Source: Thermothielavioides terrestris NRRL 8126
Taxonomy: Eukaryota > Ascomycota > Sordariomycetes > Sordariales > Chaetomiaceae
NCBI RefSeq assembly: GCF_000226115.1
Contig: NC_016458.1
Span: 4,374,001 to 4,438,000, forward strand
DNA length: 64,000 nucleotides
Direction: 5' to 3'
Each line of letters begins with the position of its first letter. Positions within the stretch are counted from its first letter, which is position 1. The notes under the pieces are model-generated. The model ran no database searches and was not told the origin of the DNA. It saw only the letters and a program-made list of their open reading frames with translations. The translations under genes and the position numbers were made by a program. Positions 1 through 11,187 of this stretch are shown one piece after another.

Positions 1-3000
1 TAAACTCTACTTCGCTTCCTATATCGAAGGCGTACTAGACACTATCGTAGACGCGAAGAGCGTATACTAGGCCATTGTAAGGAATAACATTGCTCGTTTA
101 ATCATTATTGTCGACTGACAGTATATTAGATACTTCCTTTAATATAGCCTAGAGGAGGACATCTAGGCAATAGTATAGAACCTTACGTAGTAAACCTAGG
201 ATAATATTAAGAATGACAAATGTATATAGATAATAACGACTATATAATAGGAGCCTAGTAGTAAAGAACTGATAATAGAGATATTAATAGAAGATAAGTA
301 GAAGCTACCTACTAAGTAGGAGTTCTATATATTATCCTATAGCATTAAGAAACTCGACGATATCCTTTGTATCAAGTTAGCAATAGGAGTAAGTATCTAT
401 AGTAGGGACAAATAGTATATAAAAGAAATAAAGGCATTGTTAGATAAGTATAACGTCTTTTGTAACTATAGTATCGTTCCTATACTAGAAGATTCGAAGA
501 TAAGAATTCCATTTATCAATAGATAGTAGAACTAGCTTAAGCTTATTCGAATCTACCTACTAAGCACTAAGGACTAAGTAATTGTTAACGAAAAATATAA
601 TAAGCTATAAGTGTAAAGAAAGATAGACTTTTTAGATTAGCTAACTTCTATCGTTTGCCTAGTCTTTATAATCTACTATATAGTTGCTAGAAAAACGAAA
701 GGCAGAGCTATAGTAGACCTCTAGCCCCTAAATACGTTAGTAGTACTAAATATATATCTATTGCCCAACTAAAATAATATTATAAATATAATAATAGGCA
801 ATACAATTTTTATAGTATTTAACGCCTCTAGATTCTTCTTCTAGCTTCTAATTGTAAAAGAATATTATAACTATATAGTAGTTATTAGTTCTAGAGGTTT
901 AGAACGCTTAAACGTTATACTAGTAAGATTTAAAAACTCGTTAGCTTTTATATAGCGCTTTATAGACTATTTGTTCTATAAGTATAAGCACTTTGTATAT
1001 ACTTATATCGACGATATTATTATCGCTAGCAAGAAAATAGAGGAGTACCTTAAGTACATTAAAACGGTTCTCAATATCTTTAACAAGATATATATTTATA
1101 TTTCAATAAAAAAATCCTTCGTAGCCTACCCGTTAGTAAGACTTCTTAGCTATATAGTCAATAGCGAAGGAGTAGCTAAAATAGATAATAGGCTTACTAT
1201 ATTTAAGAAACTCAAGTTCTTCGATATCTTTAAGACCTTAGAACAGTACCTTAGTATAGCTAGATAGCTATATAAGGGTATCCTATAGTATATAGTAAAA
1301 GTATAGCCTCTATAGGACTATAAAACTAAGCTCCTTATCTAAAGAAGAGTAAGCGAAGACCTTCCTATCGCTAAGTCGAAGAACGCTAGGAAAGTATTTA
1401 CTTTGAACATTAAATTTAAGCCTACGCTAATAGAACTAGAGTCTTTTAGGTTGCTATAGGAATACTTATATAAATAGTACTTCCTATATTATTACCGCCC
1501 TAATAAACTACTATTTATTAAGCTTAATGTAAGCGGTAAAGGATATAGAGCAATTGTCTTTTAACTCTATAGCGAATAGAATAGCACTAGTATCCCTAAC
1601 TAAAATATCCTAAATAGTGAGATCTAGCCTATTATATTTTTATCTCACCTAACTTCTAATGTAGAAAGGAAGTATAGGAGTACTAAAGTAGAAGTCGCTA
1701 TTATTATATAGGAAGTTAAGAAGCTTTAGAAGATAGTATAGTTAAACTAATACTCTATAAACATCTTAATAGACTATATAGCGACTAGAGGTATTGTAAA
1801 GTATATATCTCTCGCTACTATAGATCTTGCAAAGGCTAACCTAAAGCTCGCCAACGCTATTAACTAGCTATCTTAGTTTGACCTTAATATCTTCTATATA
1901 CTAAGAAAGCTCAACGTTGTACTAGACGCCTTATTACGCTTATCGACCTTTGAGGAGGACGCCTCTAACGAAACCTAAGACGCTACTAACGAACTAAAGG
2001 ACATTTAGTCCACTACCTAGATCAATACTAAGGAATACTACACTATAGATACTAGTACCTTCGAACTAGTTATTAGTAATAAGTTTAAAGCTAGGCTAAC
2101 TATAGTTTACTTTAACGATTAACAGTATAATAAGATTATTAGGAGCCTCTATAATATAGAAGAATAAGCTAAGAAGATCGTTAAGTAGAGAGAATATAAA
2201 GAGTAAGAAGGAGAGCTACGAAGAAAGTAATACTAAAAGCTATAGCTTTAACTCTATAAACTAAAGGATAGTCTCCTCTACTACGTCAACTATAAAAGAG
2301 CAAAGAAGCTTTATATCCCTAATAGCTACATTAAAGACATTTTTACCATTATATATAACAACATTTACTACTTTAGTATAGATAATACAATAGCGAACAT
2401 CTTAGTATTTATATTTAACTAAAAGCGCTAGATAGTATATAAGTATATTTAGCATTGCCTAATATATAGAGAGAACTAGACCTTAAAAGAACTAAAGCCT
2501 AAAGATCTTTAGCTAATTTAGATATTGCTATAGCCTTTCTATACTATTACTATAGATTGTATTATCAATTTACCTTCTATACTCTCTAAAGGGATACTAT
2601 AGTCAATGAAAAAATACCTAATCCTCAACGCTATATACACTATTATCTATAAGTTTAGTAAAAAAAAGCTTCTTATAGCTAGAAATAACAAAGTGTTAGT
2701 AGAGGAATAAGCAATTATAATCCTTGGAGCACTAACGTATATAGATTAGGGACTCCTAATATAAATTATTAGCGACTAAGATACTAAATTTACCTTTAAC
2801 CTTTAGAAAGAAATCTTTTATATCCTAGGCGTTAGCCTCCTTTTCTTAATAGTCTATTATCTCTAGATAGACAATTAATTAGAAAGGATAAACTAAATAG
2901 TAGAAATCGCTATCTATATAGAAGCTATAGAAAGACTAAGAACCTTATATCCTCTACTTCTCCCTACATTATAGTACAACCTTAACAATATATTTATAAT

Positions 3001-3781
3001 CACTATTAGAAGATCGTTAAACGAGTTGGTATATAGCTTTAAACTACGCTCTATCTTAGATATACTTTACTATAAGAAGGGCACTGTTATCTTCGCTAAA
3101 GCTATTAGTGTCTTTAGAGAATAGTATTAGAAAGAAGTAGTAGAATAGATTAATTATATAAGTACTATTGTAAAAATATATTATAACAATAAGTATATAC
3201 CTACTAAGTTCGTAATAGGAGACACCGTTTATCTACGACTATATAATAGATACTATCTCCTAGGAAAGCTTAATCAAAAGTAGTTACTATAGTAGGTAAA
3301 ACCATTTAAAATTATTTATAAAATCGATAGGAACGTCTATAAGCTTAACTTCCTAGCTAGTTAGAAAGTCTACCCTATATTTTTAGTTTCCTAGTTATAG
3401 AAACCAGATTAGAAGAAAGACCCTTTTAGCTATAACGTAGAACCCCCTAGCTCTATAATCGTTGATAGAGATAAGCATTAGGAGATTAAGAGAATTGTAC
3501 AATAGCGTATTATCTAGAGGAACTAGAAACCTAAAGTCGAATATCTAGTATAATAAAATGGATTTACCGCTAAGGACAACTAGTAGATCCTATATATCTA
3601 GCTTATTAATAGTACTAGGGAACTTGTTAAAGAGTATAAAAAGATGTATTCTATCGATTAGAAGAAGGAACGCTATAATAAGGGTATTGCTATCAAGGAA
3701 TAGAAGAAAGTAAAGGAGATTCCTCGATCCTAGAACTAAGTTATTGTCGAGCTATTATAAAGGAAAGGCAACGACTATTGA
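1..3781 (+). pseudogene. gypsy-1 copy A pol remnant: RT, RNase H, integrase, chromodomain
   Basis: Reading through many TAG/TAA stops gives a Ty3/gypsy polyprotein. The reverse transcriptase active box Tyr-Ile-Asp-Asp is at 1004-1015, inside a 98-codon stretch (971-1267) that is still open. RNase H-like sequence follows at about 1430-1760. Integrase occupies about 2290-3330. A chromodomain lies at about 3480-3650, recognised by V-E-Y-L-V, then G-F, then D-N spacing. The order RT-RNaseH-INT-chromodomain defines a chromovirus. Gag and protease lie outside the window for this copy but are present in copy B. The two active-site aspartates survive here, whereas copy B reads Tyr-Ile-Asp-Asn. The natural stop is probably near 3779-3781, because the aligned codon in copy B is also a stop. 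Confidence 0.88.
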
Positions 3782-4544
3782 TAGCTATACTATTATTGAC
3801 TTTCTCTTTCCTTTTCTATTTCCCTCTTTTTCTTTTATTCGTTTATACTTTTTTTATTAGAATATATTTACTTTAGTATATCTATCACCGCTATATCGCC
3901 ACTAGATATATAAGCGCCGTCCTCTATTTTATAGATCTCCTAGTTTTCCTTCTCTTTACCCTTTACTTAGATATTACCAACGTTTTTAGTTATAAAACTA
4001 TAGTTATTTAGTTCGTTAAGCACTTTGCTTATCCTAGTTTTCCTATATATAGATTCGCTCTTAACTTTAACCTATAAATAGTTAGGGAAAGCTATCCTAT
4101 TGCTATAAAGGCGTAAAGCTTTAAGCTTTAAGGGTATAATATTCTATTCTCTAGCTACTACTAGATAGCAACATTGTTTATTAGCTATAGGCACTATACT
4201 ATTGTTTTTATTTATTTCTAGAATGGTTTAATATAAGCTATTGTAGTTTTTTTTCTCTTTATATATTATCTTTACTATATCTATTTCCTATAATACTCCT
4301 ATATCGTAATTTATTATATTCATTATATGATCAATTATTGTACGTTCTTACCGCTAAACTATATACATTTATATAAACCGCTATCTATTAGTATACGCTT
4401 ATATATAGAACCTACAATAACGATAAGACCAACTATATAGTCGACTCTTTAAGCTCCTTAACACCGTTAAACAGTAAAGTACTTAAGAACAACTATATTA
4501 ATATTATAGAAGGAGATATATAATCAACTTTCATTATATACTAG
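3782..4544 (+). other. gypsy-1 copy A spacer between pol and the downstream ORF
   Basis: No coding frame can be followed here. The sequence is T-rich just after pol and is conserved as an inverted copy at 7988-8306 plus 10704-11187 in copy B, so it is a genuine part of the element. It could hold the signals that express the downstream ORF, but no motif is clear. Confidence 0.7.
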
Positions 4545-5570
4545 ATGCCTCTTTATAGAAGAAAGACTCTTACTAAAACTCGTAGTACCGGTACCTAGAA
4601 AAGATAGAGTGCCTACCTCGCTATAAAGTAAGTAGAAAATACTATGAAGGTCGCTAATATACCTAATACCCTTTTATACGCTATAGGAGTATATATATCC
4701 TACTAAGCTATAACTAAGGACGTTATTACTAAAGTCATTTATAACAACGAAATGATAGTCGTTAAGAAAGTTAATATAGCTAGAGCAATCTAAAATAGTT
4801 TAGAAACTATATATAAAGAACAAGGGCAAGCCACTATTCTAAGCCTTATTATTATTCTAGACGACGAACTTAAAGTCGCTAAGGACTATAAAGAAGCGCT
4901 AGATAGCAACGTAGTATAAGAGCACTTCGACGCTCTTTTTACTTATAAGTATATAAAGGAAGAATAAATCTTCTAATATATGCCTAGGATCTAGTATCTT
5001 AATATCGATAATATTATAACTACCTATATATAGTGTAAAGAGCCTTAGTAAGCTATATATATTGTATTCGATAATAAAGTAGTTATAAGCAATAATGACT
5101 AGGATATTTTTAACAACGACGAGGCTAATTATATAAATAACGAAGAGGATATAGCTACAGAGCTATATTATATTCTAGAGCTATAAAAGACTTATATATT
5201 CTATAGTTATTCCTATTGCTCTATAAAAGCTGTAAACAAGTATATCACCACTATAAGCGAGGTACTCGCCTATATATATATAGACTTCGGCTATAACGAA
5301 GAATATATAGCTAAGCTTATAACGTAGTTCGCTAAATTCCATTGTATAGTCCTAAAAAAAGATCTTAATAACAAATTAATCAGCTTCGCTTACAACTTAT
5401 ATATTTATAAGATCAACGGTATAGTTAAAAAGGCGCTTAAGGAGTTCTAGGAGACTAGAATAGTAACTATAAGCTATATACCGACTACTATCAAAATCTT
5501 CGTTCTATAGTATATATTGCCTAAGTGAGAGAGCAACCTATCTATCAACGTAATATTAGCAAAGCTTAAC
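4545..5570 (+). pseudogene. gypsy-1 accessory ORF, copy A, N-terminal part
   Basis: The ORF starts with ATG at 4545 (Met-Pro-Leu-Tyr-Arg-Arg-Lys) and matches the start of the copy B ORF (Met-Pro-Pro-Tyr-Arg-Arg-Lys). Here it is broken by RIP-type stops and then by the insertion of copy B at 5570. Its second half resumes after the duplicated TTAAC at 18553. Joined, the two parts span about 665 codons, the same as copy B within one codon. The N-terminus is basic and Thr-rich; the middle is acidic and Tyr/Ile-rich (partly through mutation). I do not recognise the protein. Its position between pol and the 3' LTR is the place where some elements carry env-like genes, but I see no signal peptide or clear membrane span. 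Confidence 0.75.
5566..5570. repeat. Target-site duplication TTAAC, left
   Basis: Five bases directly before the left LTR of gypsy-1 copy B. They are repeated directly after its right LTR (18553-18557), and together they show that copy B inserted inside the copy A accessory ORF. Confidence 0.92.
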
Positions 5571-5818
5571 TGTTACACACTGATAGTCCTCGGTGACTAT
5601 CTGATAGTAAACGTATAATGGTGAGAAAGATCAATGCCTCTCAGCCTCGTTAGCTGATAAAGCGGCACTCCTAAACACTAGTATATATTACAAAAGTATA
5701 TTAATGCAGTCTAGTTCTCTACGAAGGGGTTGTAGACGAGGTCCCTCTTTTAAAGGAACACTCGTTACCCCTGACCACGGTACGGTTATAGGTGCCCTTG
5801 CTATAGTTGTATATAACA
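5571..5818 (-). repeat. gypsy-1 copy B 3' LTR (248 bp)
   Basis: Begins TGTTA and ends TAACA on the plus strand, giving the usual short inverted LTR termini. It aligns along its whole length with 18305-18552 and, inverted, with 19695-19943. Confidence 0.92.
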
Positions 5819-5989
5819 AGTGCCTAGGAACAAGAAGAAAAGATAGCGTCCTCGCTATTATTATTGAACTCAATATAGGGTGAAGGAAAGTATAGAAAAG
5901 AAGGAAACTAGTCTATATTAGACCCTATATAGGATTTCTACATTTGTTATCCTAGTCTATAGCTAAGTCCTCTATTGCGATATATTCAT

Positions 5990-7987
5990 TTACTTGTTCT
6001 ATTTGTTGAGATCGACTATACTATCGCTAGTATATAGGTCGTCTTTGCTAGGCTTAGACGTTTTTATAGCTGTCTTACGCTTAGTGGATATTAGCGCCTT
6101 TCTAGTCCTTTTAGTAGAGCGTATTAGCGTCTCCTATTCTTTATCGTCGCTAGTGACCTTACATTGGCGCTTAGTAGTAGCAGCTCCAGTTGGTTTAGCT
6201 CCTAAAGTAGAGTAGGTGCTTTTATTGTATTGAATCTATAGCGTTTTAGCTAGCGTCGTCGAAGTAACTACCGACGTAGTTTTAACGATATATACTTTAA
6301 TAGACGTTTTTTATATAGGCGGCTATATAGTCTTAATGAAATATACCATTGTCGTAGTTGTAGTTTAGCTGCCCTTAGGTTCTAGTTCTTAGCGTTTAAT
6401 AGATTAGATAATCGTAGTAGTCTACTTTGTATTTTCTACTACGTTGGGAGTCGTGCCTAATACAACTATATAGGCTTCGAGGATTATTATATAGTGTTCA
6501 AGGTCTTATATACACTTCGATAAACTTATATAGATAATGTCTTATATATCGCTAGTTATATATATGACTATATCGACGTCTTTACAAAGCTCGTTGTCTA
6601 TATAGTAGAGTTCTATTATAGTCTTGTTGTAGGTTTGCTATATATCGCTAATCTTCTTGATCTAATGATAGTGTATTTTATCTAGATCGCCTTAGAAGGC
6701 AAAGGTGTCTAGCTCTATATAATTAGCGTTCCTATTTATATCTATAGCGCTAATACGTCTTATAGATTCTATAGCAACGTTCTTAACTTCTTTAACGTAT
6801 ATTTAGCACTTCTATACAAAATGCAATAGGTCTTTAGTAAATGCCTATACGGTCTTTATATTGGCTTAGAGGGATTTAATGGTAGCGTCGTTTATAGTAA
6901 CTATATAACTAGTACCGCTTGCTATATCTATAGCTTTAGCGTTGTTGTAGTATACTAGGCTAAGCTTTACTAATATCGCGTTAATAGATAGGTTGCCCTC
7001 CCCTTTAAGCGATATATATTGTAAAGCGAGGATCTCGATAGCGGTCGATATATGGCTTACAGTCACTATTCTAGTCTCCTAGAACTCTTTAAAGGCCTTT
7101 TTGACTATACCTTTAATCCTATAGATATATAAGTTGTAAGCGAAGCTAGCTAGTTTGTTACTAAGATCTTTTTTTAGGACTATACAATAGAATCTAGCGA
7201 ACTACATTGCAAGCTTAGCTATATATTCTTTGTTATAGCCAAAGTCTATATATATATAGGCAAGTACCTCGCTTATAGTGGCGATGTACTTATTTATAGC
7301 TTTTATAGGGCGATAGGAATAACTATAGAATATATAGGTCTCTTATAGCTCTAGAATACGATATAGCTCTATAGCTATATCCTCTTCGTTGCTTATATAA
7401 TTAGCCTCGTTGTCGTCTAAGGCGTCCTAGTCGTTATTACTTGCAACTGCTTTGTTATTAGATACAATGTATATAGCTTGCTAAGGCTCTTTACATTGTA
7501 TATAGGCGGTTGCGACGTTATCGATATTAGGATACTAGATCCTAGGCGTACATTAGAGGGGTTGTTCTCCCTCTATATACTTGTAAATAAGAAGAGCGTT
7601 AAGGTACTCTTGTACTATATCGCTGTCTAGCGCTTCCTTATAGTCCTTGGTAACTTTAGGCTCGTCGTTTAGAATAATAATAGGGCCTAAGATAGTAGCT
7701 TGCTCCTATTCTTTATATATAGTTTCTAAATTGTTCTAGATCGCTCTAGCTATATCGGCTTTCTTAGTAGCTATTATTTCGTTATTATAGGCAGCTCTAG
7801 TAGCAACGTCCTTAGTTGTAGCCTAGTAGGATATATATACTTCTACGATGTATAAAGGGGTGTCAACTATATTGGTGACTTTCTTTATAGTACCTTCCAC
7901 TTGCTTTATAGTAAGGCGAGCGCTCTCTCTTTTTTAGGTACTAGTGGTATAGGTTTTAGTAGGAGTCTTTCTTCTATAAGGAGGCAT
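5990..7987 (-). pseudogene. gypsy-1 accessory ORF, copy B (about 665 codons)
   Basis: This is the most complete copy of the unrecognised gypsy-1 ORF. It starts at 7987 (Met-Pro-Pro-Tyr-Arg-Arg-Lys-Thr) and can be followed to a stop near 5990-5992 that copy A shares. It lies in sense orientation downstream of pol and before the 3' LTR. Visible features are a basic Thr/Lys-rich N-terminus, a long mixed-charge middle with helical character, and a Lys/Arg/Thr-rich C-terminal tail of about 100 residues. A 66-codon piece (6866-7066) is still open. Agreement with copy A in both ends and length argues that it was a real gene of the family. A second Gag-like or nucleic-acid-binding protein is one possibility because of the basic ends, but that is inference only. 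Confidence 0.72.
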
Positions 7988-8306
7988 TTAGTATATAACG
8001 AAAGCTAGTTATATATCTCCTTCTATATTATCGATATAGTTGTCTTTGAGTGCTTTATTACTTAAGGACGTTAGGGAGTTAGAGGAGTCGACTATACAGT
8101 CGGTCTTATCGTTATTATAGGTATTGCAAAGATATATAGCGAATTGTTCTAAGTTGCAAATATAGTGTAAGCGTATACTAATAGATAGTAGCTTATACAA
8201 ATATATATAGTTTAGTAGTAAGAATGTATAACAATTGATCGTATAACAAATATAATGAATTGCAATGTAGAAGTGTTGTAGGAGATAGATATAATAAAGG
8301 TAATAT
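7988..8306 (-). other. gypsy-1 copy B spacer, left part
   Basis: Non-coding leader of the accessory ORF, homologous to about 4270-4544 inverted. It ends in ATAT (8303-8306), the target duplicated by the gypsy-2 insertion. Confidence 0.7.
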
Positions 8307-8812
8307 TGAATTGGGGTGATAGACTACCTAGACATGGGGGACCTAGTTTTTCTGTTTTTCTATTTGTCTCAGAGCGTTGTATTCGTTGCTAGGGGAGGTC
8401 TGACCCTCTGGTCATATGTATTTAAGTGGGCTAAGCCCATCTTCTTTATTATAAAGCAAGATATAAAAAAAAGTAGTTGTCAATATACGTTCGTTGATAC
8501 TACGTTGGTGGTCCCTCTTCTTCTAGGAAGGCTATTGAGCCTCTCCTTCTATTGTTCTACCTCTGTCTAGACGATGGGCATTCAAGCTATTAAGCTCTGA
8601 CCGCATTCTTATTGTCCTTTCTTATGTTTCCGCTACATCCTACTAGACGTATCTGAGCCATGTGTCTTCCTCTCGGAAGACAGCCTTCCTACTACTCGAT
8701 ACGTACTATCTTTATCCGTCTAGAGGGACACTGCATTCCTTTGGAAGCTGTCTTATACGCCTGGTTCTAGGTATAGTGGGGCAGGTTGGTATAGAGGTTT
8801 TGCACCACTTTA
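8307..8812 (+). repeat. gypsy-2b 5' LTR (506 bp)
   Basis: Same repeat as 10204-10699, 23761-24262, 43793-44294 and, inverted, 48784-49282. It starts TGAATTGGGG (TAGATTAGGG in other copies, consistent with an ancestral TGGATTGGGG) and ends in a mutated CACTTCA. Confidence 0.9.
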
Positions 8813-9869
8813 AATAGGGGCTCAATCGGGGAAGAGCTTAGCTCTATATCTAAACGGGATAGTACGGACTACGAAGTTTTCTAAGATCGTGGAACTATAC
8901 GATGCTATATTGATGGCTGTACGACGACGATATAGCCGACCTGTTGAGGCTCTGGCACACCGATATCGGCATTTCCAGGAGGTGCGGAGGCCTGTTGAGG
9001 CGCACGCGTTCTAGGGGTCTGTTGAGACCTTGTCCTAGGAGACCTTCCTTTGCCTAGACGGTGTAGGGTATCGAAAAGATATCCCGTCATCTTTAACACT
9101 TCGAAGACCTATTGAGGCTTCGTTATTATCGACGTAGCGGTTATAAAACGCTAACCTAATCGAAAGACGATAGTCCTGTCCTTCTGAGTAGAGACAAAGG
9201 TAGAATTTTCATTGATCGTCATTTTCTTCTCCGGTCTAGCCGAACTAGTTACGAAAGCGGTTAAACGTAGTAGCTATTTACGAGCTTCCGAGCTTAGGAC
9301 TATACCTTTACGATGCTTAGCTCCTTTTGATAGTATATCTAGCACTGTTTTATATTAGATACGAGGTCTTAGCGTAGACGTTTGCTTTTCTTCTTAAGAG
9401 CTATACTCTTACCGCTATTACGCTAGTTGGGTTTAGTGTATTGGTTGCTAGGGATGTCTAGGTAATTTATAAAGAACCTGTGGTCATCCTTTGGGGCCTT
9501 TAGACTGTATATTCCGAAGGAACCCGGCTACTTAAGAGGTTTTCTTCCTTTGGATAGACGTCGAAGGAGTCGATATTCCTATAGAAGTGTATATATTAGT
9601 CTTTTTGTAGTTTATCGATATAGTCGTTGCCTTTCTCAAAGACGATAGCTAAACGCTTAATAACTGGACTTCAGCGATATATATATACACTGTCTATAGA
9701 AGCTCTGGGAATTCCGTTGACCTTTGCAATACCGTCAATCCTAACGCCAACCTTCGAGGGAGAGTCCAAGGACGTATCTGTCTCGTAGCCTTTCCAAGGT
9801 ATATTAAGCGAAGAAGATCTGGCCAAAGCGGTGTAGATACCCCTTCCGTCTTCGCTAGATACCTCTACT
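8813..9869 (+). other. gypsy-2b leader and gag 5' region
   Basis: Internal sequence collinear with 24263-25320. A weakly coding plus-strand reading contains four imperfect repeats of a Pro-Val-Glu-Ala-like motif near 8937-9110. No start codon can be assigned with confidence. Confidence 0.5.
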
Positions 9870-10203
9870 CCGTCTATCTATACGGAGGTACCTATAGTAA
9901 TACCTTCTAGTCAATCTAAAGCCGAAGTTCTGAAGAAGATGGCCAAGTACGTTCTTGCTATTGCGTTTAGCGCGACATTTCCGACCCCGGCGAAGGCCGG
10001 CCTTCAGGGCCGCTTCTTTGGTCAGAATGCTATACGATGGATCGAGACCTTCGAGGAGATGTGCGAGGCTCATTAGGTCACCAATGACAAGACCTGTATA
10101 TACCTGTTCGAGCTTTGGTGCGACATTATAATCTGGCCTGTTATCCGTCACTAGGAGAAAAAGGACCGAGACACCTAGGCTGCTTTCAAGGCCAAGTTCC
10201 TAG
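9870..10203 (+). pseudogene. gypsy-2b gag fragment, truncated
   Basis: Plus-strand translation gives a Gag-like segment with Phe-x-Gly-Gln-Asn-Ala followed by Trp-Ile-Glu-Thr-Phe-Glu-Glu-Met-Cys, typical of retrotransposon capsid domains. Two TAG codons replace probable Gln codons. The frame ends where the deletion joins it to the LTR at 10204. It aligns with about 25,330-25,660 of the long gypsy-2 copy, which is far more degraded. Confidence 0.65.
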
Positions 10204-10699
10204 TGATGGACTACCTGGATATAGGGGACCCAGTTTTTCTGTTTTTCTGTTTGTCTTAGAGCGTTGCATTCGTTGCTAGGGGAGGTCTAACCCTCTGGTT
10301 ATATATATTTAAGTAGGCTAAGCTTATCTTCTTCATTATAAAGTAAGATATAAAAAAAAGCAGTTGTCAATATATGTTCGTTGATACTACGTTGGTAGTC
10401 CCTCTTCTTCTAGGAAGGCTGTTGAGCCTCTCCTTCTGTTGTTCTATCTCTGTCTAGACGATGGGTATTCGAGCTATTGAGCTCTGACCGTATTCTTGTT
10501 GTCCTTTCTTGTGTTTCCGCTATATCCCACTAGACGCATCTGAGCTACGTGTCTTCCTCTCGGAAGACAGCCTTCCTACTACTCGATACGCACTATCTTT
10601 ATCCGTCTAGAGGGACACTGCATTCCTTTGGAAGCTGTCTTGTACGCCTGGTTCTGGGTGTGGTGGGGCAGGTTGGTGTAGAGGTTTTGCACCACTTCA
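10204..10699 (+). repeat. gypsy-2b 3' LTR, lacking its first bases
   Basis: Ends CACTTCA before the ATAT duplication. The first dozen bases of the LTR are missing at the deletion join with gag. Confidence 0.88.
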
Positions 10700-10703
10700 A
10701 TAT

Positions 10704-11187
10704 ACGAAGAGAAAGAGAATTGCAATAGCTTGCGTTAAGCTATTCTAGAAGTAAATAAAAACAATGGTATAGCGACTATAGCTAGCAAATAGTGTTGCTA
10801 TTTAGTGGTAGCCGGAGAATAGAACATTGTGCTCTTAAGGCTCGAAGCCCTATACCTTTATAGCAATAGGATAGCTTTCTCTAACCATTTGTAGGTTAAA
10901 GTTAATAGCGAATCTAGATATAGGAAAACTGGAATAAACAAAGTGCTTAATAAACTGAATGACTATAGTTTTATAATTGAAAGTGTTAGTAATGTCTAAG
11001 TAAGGGGTAAAGAGAAGAAAAATCAAGGGACCTATAAGATAGAGGATAGCGCTTATACATCTAGTAGTAGTATAGCGGTAATAGATATATTAAAGTAAAT
11101 ATATTCTAATAAGGAAAGTGTAATTGAACGAAAGGAAGAGAGGGAAATAAGAAAGAAGGAAGGAGAAAGTTAATAATAGTATAGCTA
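10704..11187 (-). other. gypsy-1 copy B spacer, right part
   Basis: Reverse complement of about 3782-4266 in copy A. Non-coding, lying between the pol stop and the gypsy-2 insertion. Confidence 0.75.

Larger units (their letters stand above)
1..5570 (+). mobile_element. Ty3/gypsy element 'gypsy-1' copy A, left piece (interrupted, RIP-decayed)
   Basis: The left window edge cuts the element after its protease region. Its sequence is collinear with the reverse complement of copy B (position 1 corresponds to about 14,960 in B). The piece ends in the 5-bp target TTAAC (5566-5570), where copy B inserted, and resumes at 18553. Order seen: pol, a non-coding spacer, then the first half of a downstream ORF. 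Stops are dense and almost only TAG/TAA, as expected if CAG, CAA and TGG codons were hit by RIP. The element is dead; the family assignment rests on RT, RNase H, integrase and chromodomain order. Confidence 0.9.
8307..10699 (+). mobile_element. Ty3/gypsy 'gypsy-2' copy b, deletion derivative
   Basis: A 506-bp LTR, about 1.4 kb of internal sequence and a second, slightly shortened LTR, flanked by the 4-bp duplication ATAT (8303-8306 and 10700-10703). The internal part matches the first 1.4 kb of the long gypsy-2 copy (24263-about 25,660), then jumps straight into the LTR at 10204. Everything from mid-gag to the 3' LTR start is deleted. The sequence is visibly less AT-rich than its host, so it is probably a later arrival. 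Confidence 0.88.

Noticed and set aside
9855..10151. Open frame of 98 codons on the minus strand
   Set aside because: It is antisense to the gypsy-2 gag segment, whose plus-strand reading has capsid motifs. The minus frame has none.
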